Source of the DNA: Chersky-840 sp963848335
Lineage (GTDB): Bacteria > Actinomycetota > Acidimicrobiia > Acidimicrobiales > UBA8190
NCBI GenBank assembly: GCA_963848335.1
Contig: CAWKDD010000001.1
Location: forward strand, 682,001 to 746,000
Length of the DNA stretch: 64,000 nt
Direction of reading: 5' to 3'
Below, in pieces: positions 18,169 to 26,223 of the stretch; the first letter of the stretch is position 1; the number at the start of each line of letters is the position of its first letter. Both the position numbers and the translations under genes were made by a program. The notes beneath the pieces were generated by a model that did no database searches, was not told where the DNA came from, and saw nothing but the letters and a program-made list of their open reading frames with translations.

Positions 18169-18870
18169 ATGGACCTCGACGGCTGGCATCCTGACCCTTG
18201 CGGGACACACGAAGAACGGTTCTTCGAGCACGGCGAGCCGACTGCTCTGGTGAGGGATGGTGGTGTCGGTTCGTACGACGACCCACCCGCCTCGATCGCT
18301 TCGGCATCTGCAGCTGCACCCACGCACACGCCGATGCCCACGGCGACGAGCGAGAACGCACCGGGTGTCGCCGGGTCTCGACGATCCGGTCCGACGTCGG
18401 GGCATCTCCGGGTCACCCGGCACTGGTGGTTCTGGGTCACAGCCTTCGCTCTCGTCTCGTTCATCGCGCTGGCAATCGCCGTGTTCGGCGGCAAGCAAGC
18501 TGCCAACGACGGCTCCAACGCTTCGACGGCCTTCTGCGTGAAGGCACCGCACAACGCGCCATGCCCGGACTCGTACCTCCGGTCTCAAGATGCGCTGCTC
18601 CATGATTTCTGGGAGGCCTATCTCACCGGCAGCGCGTGTTACCCCCAGCACTGCCCAGGGAACAAAGCCGAACTCCTGGTTGCCGCAGCGTCCACCGCGA
18701 AGAAATGGCTTCCCGAGGTTCAGGGCAGTCGAGCGACGACAGCGGCGGCGGAAGCCTTGAGCCATGAGATCGGTCTCGTCCTGGCTGGCGCCAATGCGAA
18801 GCAGCAAGGCGGTGGATCACACCCAACCGCTCCGACCACCCCTCCATTGCAAACCACCGCGACCACCTAG
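18169..18870 (+). CDS. DUF2510-containing single-pass membrane protein
   Basis: The N-terminus is a DUF2510 module: DGWHPDPCGTHEERFFEHGEPTALVRDGG, the short Trp/Pro motif found at the cytoplasmic face of many actinobacterial membrane proteins. A linker, then one helix (WWFWVTAFALVSFIALAIAVF) near residues 85-105, and an outer domain with four Cys (FCVKAPHNAPCPD and GSACYPQHCPG), probably two disulfides. The C-terminal tail is Thr/Pro-rich. No known function. It converges on the minus-strand gene 18896-19675, 25 bases away. Confidence 0.75.
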   Translation: MDLDGWHPDPCGTHEERFFEHGEPTALVRDGGVGSYDDPPASIASASAAAPTHTPMPTATSENAPGVAGSRRSGPTSGHLRVTRHWWFWVTAFALVSFIALAIAVFGGKQAANDGSNASTAFCVKAPHNAPCPDSYLRSQDALLHDFWEAYLTGSACYPQHCPGNKAELLVAAASTAKKWLPEVQGSRATTAAAEALSHEIGLVLAGANAKQQGGGSHPTAPTTPPLQTTATT

Positions 18871-18895
18871 CCAAAGTCGGCTTGCGCCCGGGCGG

Positions 18896-19675
18896 TCACG
18901 TCGTCGGGGTAGTTGGTGATGCTGGTCCGGTGTCTTGAATCGACGAGAACGGCCGTGCCCCGGTGGGGGCAACGAGGGCAGTGCTGTCGCCCCAACGGGA
19001 AAAGGCGATGGTGCTCGACCACGGCTGCCCGCCCTCCGACCCATGGGCGAAGTACGCCTCTGGGAGCTTCGAGCGTGCCAGAAGGTCGAGCTGTGCCGAG
19101 CCCGTCACAACCTTGCCGTGAGGGATGCGGCCCGTGATGCGCGATAGCAGCACTCCGTGGATCCGATGCGCAGGCCACGTGGCAAATGGAGCCATCACGA
19201 CCTGCGCCAAAGCCGCTGAAGTGGTGATGCCCTCGCCGACCGAGGGAAACGGGCCGTCGGACTGTTGGAGCGAGATCCACTTTCCGGCGCTGGCTACTGC
19301 GGTCGGCGCCGGGAGCCCGAGTTGATCGCGGAGTGCAGTGACGTCGCCTTGGAAATACTCCAGCTGGTCCGTGAAGATCACGGTGAAGCTGTCGCCGCCG
19401 ACAGAGACGGACTCCGAGCCCGACGAAGGCCGGGCGTCACCCACAACGATCTGCGAAACGCCGTCGGCGTCCCACACGGCCCGGTAGTGAAAGGCGTTCT
19501 CCGTCCGGGCGGCTGTCAGGGCTTCCTGGAGAAGCTGCACGGGGCCTGGCGATCGTGCCTTCGGAGACTGAGTGACCGCCAGCCCGATCTCGGTGCCGAG
19601 GATTGCGACGAGCGCGAGCGTGACCCAGCTTGCGATCCTGGTGGTCCGTTCCCGCACGCCGGGGGCCCTCGCCAT
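18896..19675 (-). CDS. Single-pass membrane protein, paralogue of the 11169-12422 product
   Basis: Short cytoplasmic end, one helix (IASWVTLALVAILGTEIGLAV), then an outer domain with NAFHYRAVWDADGVSQIVVGD, SGSESVSVGGDSFTVIF, GKWISLQQSDGPFPSV and IAFSRWGDSTALVAPTGARPF. These align block by block with SFHYVSRF, SGTQAITIGSDTFTVLV, GQWISLAPGDVPYQSV and ITFSRWGEAVTVSAPPGA in the 11-12 kb protein, but this copy lacks the Pro-rich tail. Function unknown; an envelope or lipid-binding role would fit the layout (speculation). Confidence 0.75.
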   Translation of the reverse strand: MARAPGVRERTTRIASWVTLALVAILGTEIGLAVTQSPKARSPGPVQLLQEALTAARTENAFHYRAVWDADGVSQIVVGDARPSSGSESVSVGGDSFTVIFTDQLEYFQGDVTALRDQLGLPAPTAVASAGKWISLQQSDGPFPSVGEGITTSAALAQVVMAPFATWPAHRIHGVLLSRITGRIPHGKVVTGSAQLDLLARSKLPEAYFAHGSEGGQPWSSTIAFSRWGDSTALVAPTGARPFSSIQDTGPASPTTPTT

Positions 19676-19783
19676 GGGCGCAGCGTAGGTGGCAGCCTCG
19701 CCTCAACGACCTCGGCTCCCCCCGACGGTTCCGAGCGAGGATCTCGTTCCCGAAGGTGCAGCGAACCCCGGGAGATTGCGAAG

Positions 19784-20122
19784 TCAACTACCTGGCACTG
19801 ACTTGCCTGCTCGGCGGAACTCGTCGAAGTCCGGCGCGTAGGGTCCTCGGCGGCGAACGGCGGCCCGCCAGCGGAACCACGTGAGGGGGCGTCGAATCCA
19901 GCGCAGATCAACCCGGCCGGGGTCGCACGCCGGTGAGAGGGAGGCCAGCATTCCCTCGTACCGCTTGTATTCCTCTTCCCCAGACGGTTTCAACGCCCGC
20001 CCGTTCTCACTCCTCCGATCATGACACTTCTGTGCTGCCGGAGCGACGTTGGAAGTGGCGCCCGCCCTCAGTAGGCGTCGGGTCAGTCCCCAGGCGGGGG
20101 GCCCCAACCCCTGGTGGTCCAC
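19784..20122 (-). CDS. Hypothetical small basic protein (doubtful)
   Basis: The second half (EEEYKRYEGMLASLSPACD, then RWIRRPLTWFRWRAAVRRRGPY, then APDFDEFRRAGKSVPG) has coherent composition and GC-rich third positions, so it may be translated. The first 45 residues look random and overlap the next gene by 40 bases, so the true start is probably internal, near the ATG preceding LASLSPACD. No family is recognised. Confidence 0.4.
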   Translation of the reverse strand: MDHQGLGPPAWGLTRRLLRAGATSNVAPAAQKCHDRRSENGRALKPSGEEEYKRYEGMLASLSPACDPGRVDLRWIRRPLTWFRWRAAVRRRGPYAPDFDEFRRAGKSVPGS

Positions 20123-20319
20123 TCCGGGTCGTTCTCTTCGAGCTTCTCGATGCGCCGGTGAAAGGCGACGAGGTGGTCACCTATGTCATGCATGGCCTTA
20201 CCGAAGTCCGTCGCAACTTCTGAACTCAGATGGGCCTCGCCGGAGGTGTACTTCTCCAGGGTCTTCATGAGGTCGTGGATTTCTTGTTCGATGTTTCGTG
20301 TTTCGGGGGACTCAGCCAT
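20083..20319 (-). CDS. Small acidic helical protein, unknown function
   Basis: A 78-residue product, MAESPETRNIEQEIHDL then MKTLEKYTSGEAHLSSEVATD, FGKAMHDIGDHLVAFHRRIEKLEEND, ending in WTTRGWGPPPGD. It is strongly helical with heptad-like spacing, so a short coiled coil is plausible. Codon use is less GC-biased than that of neighbours. No family is recognised. Confidence 0.6.
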   Translation of the reverse strand: MAESPETRNIEQEIHDLMKTLEKYTSGEAHLSSEVATDFGKAMHDIGDHLVAFHRRIEKLEENDPEWTTRGWGPPPGD

Positions 20320-20884
20320 GGCTCAAGCCTACGGCACGAGCGGAATCCTGCAATGGCAAGATCCTTGGCGTCTCGTCACCTCAGGCTGCCGATGAGTAGT
20401 CCGCCGCTGCCAGCAAGAAGGATGCCGACGAGGGCGACCCGTGCCGAGTGGGAACCTGGATTCGGCACCTTGAAGGCCGTGGGGCGCGCTCGGATCGAGG
20501 AATTCGCCACCATGGTCATGCCGGAGTTCACCGCCGGCGAGAGGGGCCGTCAGAACCGCGGGCCCGACGACCAGGCGTGCGACCGGGCGTGGACTGTGTC
20601 GCGGATGAGCATGAACCGCATCGGCCACAACCCAGGTCGCGGCTCGGGAAGTTCGTTCCGAGCCCAGAAGAACCCGGTCCCCCTCGGAGGGCCCAGACGG
20701 CCATCCTGTAGTGCCCGTTGTATTGCAGTTCCGACGGCTCGTTCATGCCGGCAATTGTGCGCGAGCGCCACGGTGGCGCAATGGGTGTTGCACGGTTGTA
20801 CGGCCTCTACCTCACCTTGTTGGCGAACTCGCCCCCGGCTGACCTCGCCGGCATATGAGGTGCCGGCCCCATGGGCCCCAGAGT
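20320..20884 (+). other. 565-bp stretch with no confident gene
   Basis: All frames are partly open but none gives a protein I can place. It contains a fragment of an LLM oxidoreductase 3' end (20466-20541). On the minus strand a candidate start at 20746 (NEPSELQYNGHYRMAVWALRG) might continue in another frame as TGFFWARNELPEPRPGLWP; a small broken gene is possible but not supported. Confidence 0.4.
20466..20541 (+). pseudogene. Remnant of an LLM-class oxidoreductase 3' end
   Basis: The translation KAVGRARIEEFATMVMPEFTAG matches the end of the 17201-18033 gene, EGRARVEEFATTVMPEFTTG, with the DNA also clearly related. Nothing upstream matches the rest of that gene. It is a relic of a duplication or of a second oxidoreductase gene. 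Confidence 0.7.
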
Positions 20885-21358
20885 TCAGTGCGGGGCGGGC
20901 GCGGACTCCGCCGCCGATTTCAGGCGCTCCAGGGTGTGCTCCATGGTGACCCGGTTGTGCTCGGCGCGGTCCCCGACGCCGCTCACCGGCCCTCCGATTG
21001 CCTTGGCGATGCGGCCGCGCTGGTCGGTCCACGTCTCGGTGACCCGGCACCCGGTGGCGGTGGTCTCGAGCTCGTAGCGCCATTCGGCGACCTTGAAGCC
21101 TGCCGCCGTGATCCGGAAGGTGAGCAGGCGCCCCGGCTCGGCGTCGACGATCGTCCCCCGCGTCTCCCATTTCTTCTTGCCGTTGCGATTGGCGCCTCGG
21201 AACGTCGCTCCCGGTTGCGGGCCCGTGGCGCCGCGCAACCAGGTGACTCCCTGGCTCTCGGGCGACCACTCGCCCATGCGGGTCAGATCCGAGACCATCG
21301 CCCACACCCGATCCGGGGACGCCCCGATGTCAGCAGTCACACTCACTTGGTCAGCCAT
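20885..21358 (-). CDS. SRPBCC family protein (START-like hydrophobic pocket)
   Basis: Small polyketide-cyclase/AHSA1-like fold protein of 157 residues. The family pattern is visible: VSVTADIGASPDRVWAMVSDLTRMGEWSPE at the start, a central RGTIVDAEPGRLLTFRI, and a long C-terminal helix EHNRVTMEHTLERLKSAAE. Such proteins bind lipids or other hydrophobic ligands, or act on them. The frame is open to 21421, but the ATG at 21358 begins exactly at the family N-terminus. It lies 75 bases beyond the end of the P450 gene on the same strand and may be co-transcribed with it. Confidence 0.85.
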   Translation of the reverse strand: MADQVSVTADIGASPDRVWAMVSDLTRMGEWSPESQGVTWLRGATGPQPGATFRGANRNGKKKWETRGTIVDAEPGRLLTFRITAAGFKVAEWRYELETTATGCRVTETWTDQRGRIAKAIGGPVSGVGDRAEHNRVTMEHTLERLKSAAESAPAPH

Positions 21359-21433
21359 AGGCCGGAGGGTAGGGCTCCCGGACGCTCGCGGCAAGCACGA
21401 ACCCGGGTGGGAAGGCTCCAATGCGGACGAGGC

Positions 21434-22684
21434 TCACGTGAGGCGGACGGGCAGCTCCTGCATGAAGAGCATGATCGGATTGAAGATGCCCAGCGAGGTG
21501 TAGGAGGGGACTCCGGTCAGCTCGATGTGCCGGGTGCGTTCGAACAGCACCTCGAGGAGGGTCGTGAGCTCCCGCCGGGCCAAGCTGGCCCCCAGGCAGA
21601 AGTGCACACCACCGCCGCCGAAGGCGAGATGCGGGTTCGGGGTGCGGGAGATCTCGAATCGGAAGGGGTCGTCGAAGACGTCCTCGTCGCGATTGGCAGA
21701 CGGGTACCACATGGTGACCCGGTCGCCTGCGGCGATCGGCACGCCACCGATCTCGGTGTCCCGGGTAGCCCGCCGGGCGAAGCACGCCACCGGCGACGAC
21801 CACCGCAGGATCTCCTCCACCGCCGGGGGGATGGCGTCGGGTGCCCGGCGCAACCGCTCGAGCTGGTCCGGATGGTCGAGGAGTGCCAGGAGCCCCTGCG
21901 ACACGGCGTTGCGGGTGGTCTCACTCCCGGCCACGACGAGCAGCACGAAGAACAGGTCCAGCTCGATCTGGCTGAGCACGGTGCGCCCGCCGCCGTCGGT
22001 CTCCACCTCCACGGTCGAAAGGATCGTCCACACGTCGTCTTGGGGTTCGACCCGCTTGTCGTGGCCCAGCTTCTGCGCGTACTCGAACACCTGGACCTGG
22101 AGACCCAGCTGCTCTTCCAGCGACAGGCGGCGACCGGGCGTGTCTGCCTGGAGGAAGTCGTTCGTCAACGAGAAGAGCCATTCCCGGTCCTCGACGGGGA
22201 TGCCCACGATGTCTGCAATCATGTTCATCGGGAGCTTGTAGGCAATTTCCGATACGAAGTCACACTCCCCGCGATCGAGGGCTTGATCGACGATCGACTC
22301 GGCCCAGCTCCGGATCTGGTGCTCGAGCTGCTTGATGATGCGAGGGGTGAACCCGGCGCTGATGAGCCGACGTTGCCGGACGTGGTCGCGGCCGTCCATG
22401 CTGACGAGCATGGTCCCGGCGATCGCCGGCTGGTGGCTCAGCTGTGGCCCGTCGAACGCGCTGAACAGCTCGGGGTCGCGGCTCACCACCTGGATGTCCT
22501 CGTGCTTGGACAACACCCAGAAACCCGGGTCGTGATCGCCCGGGAATCCCGGGGGGAAGGGATGCCACCTCACCGGTTCGAGACGGCGGATGGCGCTGAA
22601 GACCCGGTGCGGGAACCCGTTGGCGTAGAGCGAGGCGTCGGTGAGCTCGGCGTCGAGGTCGCTGCGGTCGAAGGTATCGGTCAC
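21434..22684 (-). CDS. Cytochrome P450
   Basis: Soluble bacterial P450 monooxygenase of 416 residues. The oxygen-activating I-helix reads VVAGSETTRNAV, the K-helix EEILRW carries the ExxR pair, and the haem ligand lies in FGGGGVHFCLGASLARRE with Cys near residue 363. The GTG at 22684, after CAGGA, is chosen because the family N-terminus begins a few residues later (LYANGFPHRVFSAIRRLEPVRWH). The frame stays open well upstream, but that part is translated low-complexity repeat. Overall style is like steroid or fatty-acid hydroxylating CYP families of actinobacteria. No ferredoxin gene is adjacent. Confidence 0.93.
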   Translation of the reverse strand: MTDTFDRSDLDAELTDASLYANGFPHRVFSAIRRLEPVRWHPFPPGFPGDHDPGFWVLSKHEDIQVVSRDPELFSAFDGPQLSHQPAIAGTMLVSMDGRDHVRQRRLISAGFTPRIIKQLEHQIRSWAESIVDQALDRGECDFVSEIAYKLPMNMIADIVGIPVEDREWLFSLTNDFLQADTPGRRLSLEEQLGLQVQVFEYAQKLGHDKRVEPQDDVWTILSTVEVETDGGGRTVLSQIELDLFFVLLVVAGSETTRNAVSQGLLALLDHPDQLERLRRAPDAIPPAVEEILRWSSPVACFARRATRDTEIGGVPIAAGDRVTMWYPSANRDEDVFDDPFRFEISRTPNPHLAFGGGGVHFCLGASLARRELTTLLEVLFERTRHIELTGVPSYTSLGIFNPIMLFMQELPVRLT

Positions 22685-22730
22685 GGGCAGGTCCTGAGAG
22701 GTGGGTCCCGTCGATCTTCTCAGATCTCGA

Positions 22731-22808
22731 TGCCCGGTGCCCGGTGCCCGGTGCCCCGTGCCCCGTGCCGTCCGTGCTCCGTGCCCCGTGCCCCGTGCCC
22801 CGTGCTCC
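22731..22808 (+). repeat. Tandem GTGCCC(C/G) short repeats
   Basis: About eleven imperfect 6-7-bp units of the type GTGCCCC/GTGCCCG/GTGCTCC lie just upstream of the P450 start. Copy number in such arrays changes easily. It separates the P450 gene from the divergent small membrane protein gene, so it may influence either promoter (inference). Confidence 0.75.
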
Positions 22809-22879
22809 GCGACGAGCGGGGAGGAACCTCTGCCCCGACCGTCGGTACTGCCGCCACGATCCCGTGCGATGCTGCTCGC

Positions 22880-23344
22880 ATGCCCACCCATTTCGACTAT
22901 GTCCCCCACCCTCACATCGAGGCGCGGAAGTTGTCGGGCCCACCACAGGTGGCGGCCGCCGTGGCCAAGGTCCACGGGCCCGGTGTGTTCGGGCGCCTGA
23001 ACGCCAAGGTCGGCCTGAGGATCACCGTCGTCGTCGGCACCATGTGGGCGGCCTACCTGTTCGCCGTCCTGGCTTTCGTAAGCTTGCCGTCGACGATCAA
23101 GGCGCACAGCGCCACGGTGCTGGTGCTGTGGATCTCGTCCGAGTTCCTCCAGCTGGTGTTGCTGCCCATCATCATCGTTGGCCAGAACATTCAGGCCACT
23201 GCGGCTGACGCCCGGGCCCAGGCCACCTATAACGACGCCGCTGCAATCCTCGAAGAAGCCAAGCAGATTCAGGCCCATCTCGCCGTTCAGGACGCCGCCA
23301 TCGACAAGATTCTCGCGTCCCTCGCCCAAGGTGAGACACGGTGA
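22880..23344 (+). CDS. Small two-helix membrane protein (DUF1003-like)
   Basis: A 154-residue product with two close transmembrane helices (VVVGTMWAAYLFAVLAFVS and VLVLWISSEFLQLVLLPIIIV) followed by a cytoplasmic helix GQNIQATAADARAQATYNDAAAILEEAKQIQAHL. The QN pair after the second helix and the long tail recall DUF1003 proteins, though the match is loose. It converges on the NRAMP-like transporter gene 61 bases away. Function unknown. Confidence 0.75.
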   Translation: MPTHFDYVPHPHIEARKLSGPPQVAAAVAKVHGPGVFGRLNAKVGLRITVVVGTMWAAYLFAVLAFVSLPSTIKAHSATVLVLWISSEFLQLVLLPIIIVGQNIQATAADARAQATYNDAAAILEEAKQIQAHLAVQDAAIDKILASLAQGETR

Positions 23345-23405
23345 GTCACGTCGCATGGCCGGCCCGGAATCGGGTGGCCGGGAATCGGGTGCCCGCCCAG
23401 GCTCC

Positions 23406-25037
23406 TTACTTGTGTGTGCCCAGCTCGACGGCCTTGATGAGAAGCAACAACACCGCCAAGACGAGATAGCCGCGCAACAGGTACATCCCGACGAGCCTGC
23501 CGCGGGACCACTTGGGCCGTTCGATGAGGCTCAACGTCGGCATCCGCCACGTGTCGCGACGCTGGCGGGAGACGGGCTGGGCCGGCGGGGGGCGTCTCCG
23601 CCTCGCTCTCACGAAGAGGGCGGTCCCGGCCCCGTAGCCGACCAGGAGCACAGCGCCGAGGACGACGGTGAGGGTCTTGACGTCGATGGTCGAGAACAGC
23701 GTGGTGGCCATCAGGACCAGAGACATGAGCAGCAGGATCGACACGATGAACGAGGCCACGAGATTGAGCCAGGGTCTGTTCACCCAGGGCCCGAGGACGT
23801 CCTTGTCGTTGCACAGCAGGAGCAGGAACACCGTGGCGCTCGGAAGCAGCACGCCGGCCAGTGCCTGTACCGCGGTGGTGATCACCCCGAGGGGTGCACC
23901 GGGGATGAGGATGAGCCCGGCGGCCAGGGCCACCATGGCCGAGAACGTGCCGTAGAAGAGCTTGGCATCACGCCACGAGCGGTGCAGCGAGTGCCGGGCG
24001 CCGAAGACATCCCCGAACGCGTACGACGTCGACAGTGTCACGGCGGCGGCGCCGATGATCGATGAGTTCAAGAGGATGACGGCAAAGATGGCCCCGGTCC
24101 CGTGCCCCACATATCGCGTCAGGTCGCGGGCCACGCCCCCCGCATTGGTGAAGGCTCCGAACACCTTGGTGTGGGCGAAGGCGGCGGCCGGCACCGCTAC
24201 CAGGATCGAGGCTGCGAACACGACCACGAGCGAGCCGATGAAGGTGTCGGCCCGTTCGTAGTTGATCCAGCGCGGCGTGATCCGCTTGTCGATGATGTTG
24301 GACTGCTGGAAGAACAGCTGCCAGGGCGCCACCGTTGTTCCCACGATGGCGATGATGAGCAGCACCGACGTGGAGTTGAATCCCCCCCGGGCGCCGGGAA
24401 CCAGCAGCCCGTGCAGGAAGGGGCCGGCACGGGGGTGGCTGAAGACGGCCAGGGGGATGACCAGGAAGTTGGCCACCACGAAGACGTACATGAACCGCTC
24501 CCAGCGCCGGAAGCTGCCGGACACGGTCATGAGGATCAGTCCGACCGCCGCGATGGGCACGGCGACGTAGGGACTGATGCCGAAGTACTCGAGCGCCAGG
24601 CTCACTCCGATGAATTCCGTGGCGATCGTCAAGAAGTTCAGGATGAAGAGGTCGCCCACGGAGAACGCCCCCCAGAACTTGCCGAACCGCTCGATGATGA
24701 GGCGAGCGTGGCCCACCCCGGTGACCGCACCCAGCCGGACCACCATCTCCTGGTTGACGATCAGGACCGGAATGAGCAGGGGAAGGGTCCACAGGAGGGT
24801 CAAGCCGAAGTTCTGGCCCGCCTGGGCGTAGGTGGCCACTCCGCCGGCGTCGTTGTCGCCCACCATGACGATGAGCCCGGGGCCCATGATGGCGAGCAAT
24901 ACCAACAGGCGAGCCGGCCACGACCGCCCCCTGCCCGTGTCGTGCTGGTCGATCGTTCCGAAGGCACCCTGGATGTCCCCGACGTGGGCCTCGTCGAGCA
25001 CGGCGCTCGTGTCGCCGTCGGTACCGGGATCGGACAT
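23406..25037 (-). CDS. NRAMP-family divalent metal transporter, NRMT (Mg-type) variant
   Basis: Integral membrane transporter of 543 residues with about 12 helices. Helix 1 reads MGPGLIVMVGDNDAGGVATYAQAG, in which the canonical NRAMP DPGN is DAGG. Helix 6 reads VGTTVAPWQLFFQQS, where the canonical MPH is APW. Loss of the metal-coordinating Met (to Ala) and Asn (to Gly), with the Asp kept, is the pattern reported for NRAMP-related magnesium transporters. I therefore expect Mg2+ and Mn2+ uptake rather than iron (inference from family knowledge). The first 40 residues are a polar cytoplasmic tail. Confidence 0.85.
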   Translation of the reverse strand: MSDPGTDGDTSAVLDEAHVGDIQGAFGTIDQHDTGRGRSWPARLLVLLAIMGPGLIVMVGDNDAGGVATYAQAGQNFGLTLLWTLPLLIPVLIVNQEMVVRLGAVTGVGHARLIIERFGKFWGAFSVGDLFILNFLTIATEFIGVSLALEYFGISPYVAVPIAAVGLILMTVSGSFRRWERFMYVFVVANFLVIPLAVFSHPRAGPFLHGLLVPGARGGFNSTSVLLIIAIVGTTVAPWQLFFQQSNIIDKRITPRWINYERADTFIGSLVVVFAASILVAVPAAAFAHTKVFGAFTNAGGVARDLTRYVGHGTGAIFAVILLNSSIIGAAAVTLSTSYAFGDVFGARHSLHRSWRDAKLFYGTFSAMVALAAGLILIPGAPLGVITTAVQALAGVLLPSATVFLLLLCNDKDVLGPWVNRPWLNLVASFIVSILLLMSLVLMATTLFSTIDVKTLTVVLGAVLLVGYGAGTALFVRARRRRPPPAQPVSRQRRDTWRMPTLSLIERPKWSRGRLVGMYLLRGYLVLAVLLLLIKAVELGTHK

Positions 25038-25363
25038 CGCTCACCTCCCTTCGTGCTGGGCCTGGACATGCGCATCGGAGCCACGCACGTCCAGGCGGCT
25101 CAGCCCACGAAGGGTGGAGCGCCTGCAGACCGGTCGGGGCCGGCGCGCGTGTCCGGGGTCGGGGGAGCCCCGGGTTGATGAGGACCGCTGCCGTCGGGCG
25201 ATCCCGGACGCGCCCGTCGGACGAGCCGGCCCCGACGCAAGCCGGTGCGTCGATGGCACAGGACTTGCACAGTCGCGTTCATCGCTCGATCACCCGTCCC
25301 TTGTCGCGTCGAGTCGTCACCACGAGGCTGAGCCGGGCCCGGCCCGTGGCGGCGCCGGTCGGC
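25038..25363. other. 325-bp intergenic stretch
   Basis: No gene, RNA or convincing promoter is seen between the metal transporter start and the enoyl-CoA hydratase stop. It presumably holds the promoter of the transporter gene. Confidence 0.5.
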
Positions 25364-26173
25364 TCACCGACCTTCGAACCTCGGGTCGCGCCCTTCGAGC
25401 ATGGCGCGCACGCCCTCGACGGCATCGACCGTCCCGGCCAGGGCGGCCTGCTCCGCCAGCTCATGACGCATAGCCTCGCGTGCCGAGTCGGCCAGTCCAT
25501 GGCGCAGCGTCGCCCTCGTGGCCTTCACCGCCAATGGTGCCCCGGTGGCGATGTGCTGCGCCAGCTCGAGGGCCACTTCGAGCTCGCTCCCCTCGGGGAC
25601 CACTCGCTGCGCGATACCGATCCTCCCCGCCTCCGAGGCGACCACCCGCCGTCCCGTGAGCAGCAGCTCGGCGGCGCGCCCGGGGCCCACCACGCGGGGG
25701 AGGGTGGCGCTCAGCGCGAACCCGGGGTGGATGCCGAGGCGGACGAAGTTGGCCTGGAACCAGCCGAGCTCGCCCACGACACAGAGGTCGCACGCCAACG
25801 CCAGCCCGAACCCGGCCCCGACGGCGGCGCCCTGGACGGCGGCCACCACAGGCAGGGGTGCGTCGAAGATCCGCACGGCCTGCTCGTAGAAGGCTCCGGT
25901 GCGCGCTTCGAAGTCCCCCTGGTCGGTCGGATCGGGGGCGTCCCGGGAACGGAAGTCCGCGCCGGCGCAGAACGACCGACCCTCCGAGCACACCACCGCG
26001 GCGCGCGCCACCGCGCCCGATTCCGTGACGGCGTCGGCCAGGGCGCGCAGGACGGGCTCGGTGAGGAAGTTGTGCGGTGGTCGTCGCAAGGTGACCACCG
26101 CCACGTCGTGCTCGTGCCGGACAGAGACGTCGGGGACCTTGGCGTGAGAAGCGTCAGAGGGCGCGTCGGACAT
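25364..26173 (-). CDS. Enoyl-CoA hydratase/isomerase family protein
   Basis: Crotonase-fold enzyme of 269 residues, acting on acyl-CoA thioesters. VVTLRRPPHNFLT and VVCSEGRSFCAGADF form the CoA pocket, with FCAGAD giving the oxyanion hole. The second oxyanion element is AVQGAAVGAGFGLALACDLCV. The catalytic Glu of classic hydratases would follow near FVRLGIHPG, where it is not obvious, so the exact reaction (hydratase, isomerase, hydrolase) is open. The start ATG at 26173 is set by the family N-terminus. Confidence 0.88.
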   Translation of the reverse strand: MSDAPSDASHAKVPDVSVRHEHDVAVVTLRRPPHNFLTEPVLRALADAVTESGAVARAAVVCSEGRSFCAGADFRSRDAPDPTDQGDFEARTGAFYEQAVRIFDAPLPVVAAVQGAAVGAGFGLALACDLCVVGELGWFQANFVRLGIHPGFALSATLPRVVGPGRAAELLLTGRRVVASEAGRIGIAQRVVPEGSELEVALELAQHIATGAPLAVKATRATLRHGLADSAREAMRHELAEQAALAGTVDAVEGVRAMLEGRDPRFEGR

Positions 26174-26223
26174 GGGCGTGTGTCCTTCCGGGGTTGGCGG
26201 CGTCGTCCGAGGTCGCCGGCGCG

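Noticed and set aside
20855..23344. 829-residue plus-strand frame
   Set aside because: Antisense to the SRPBCC and P450 genes; only its last 154 codons (from 22880) are real.
22685..23356. N-terminal extension of the P450 to 640 residues
   Set aside because: The extra part translates low-complexity GTGCCCC repeats and the antisense of the next gene.
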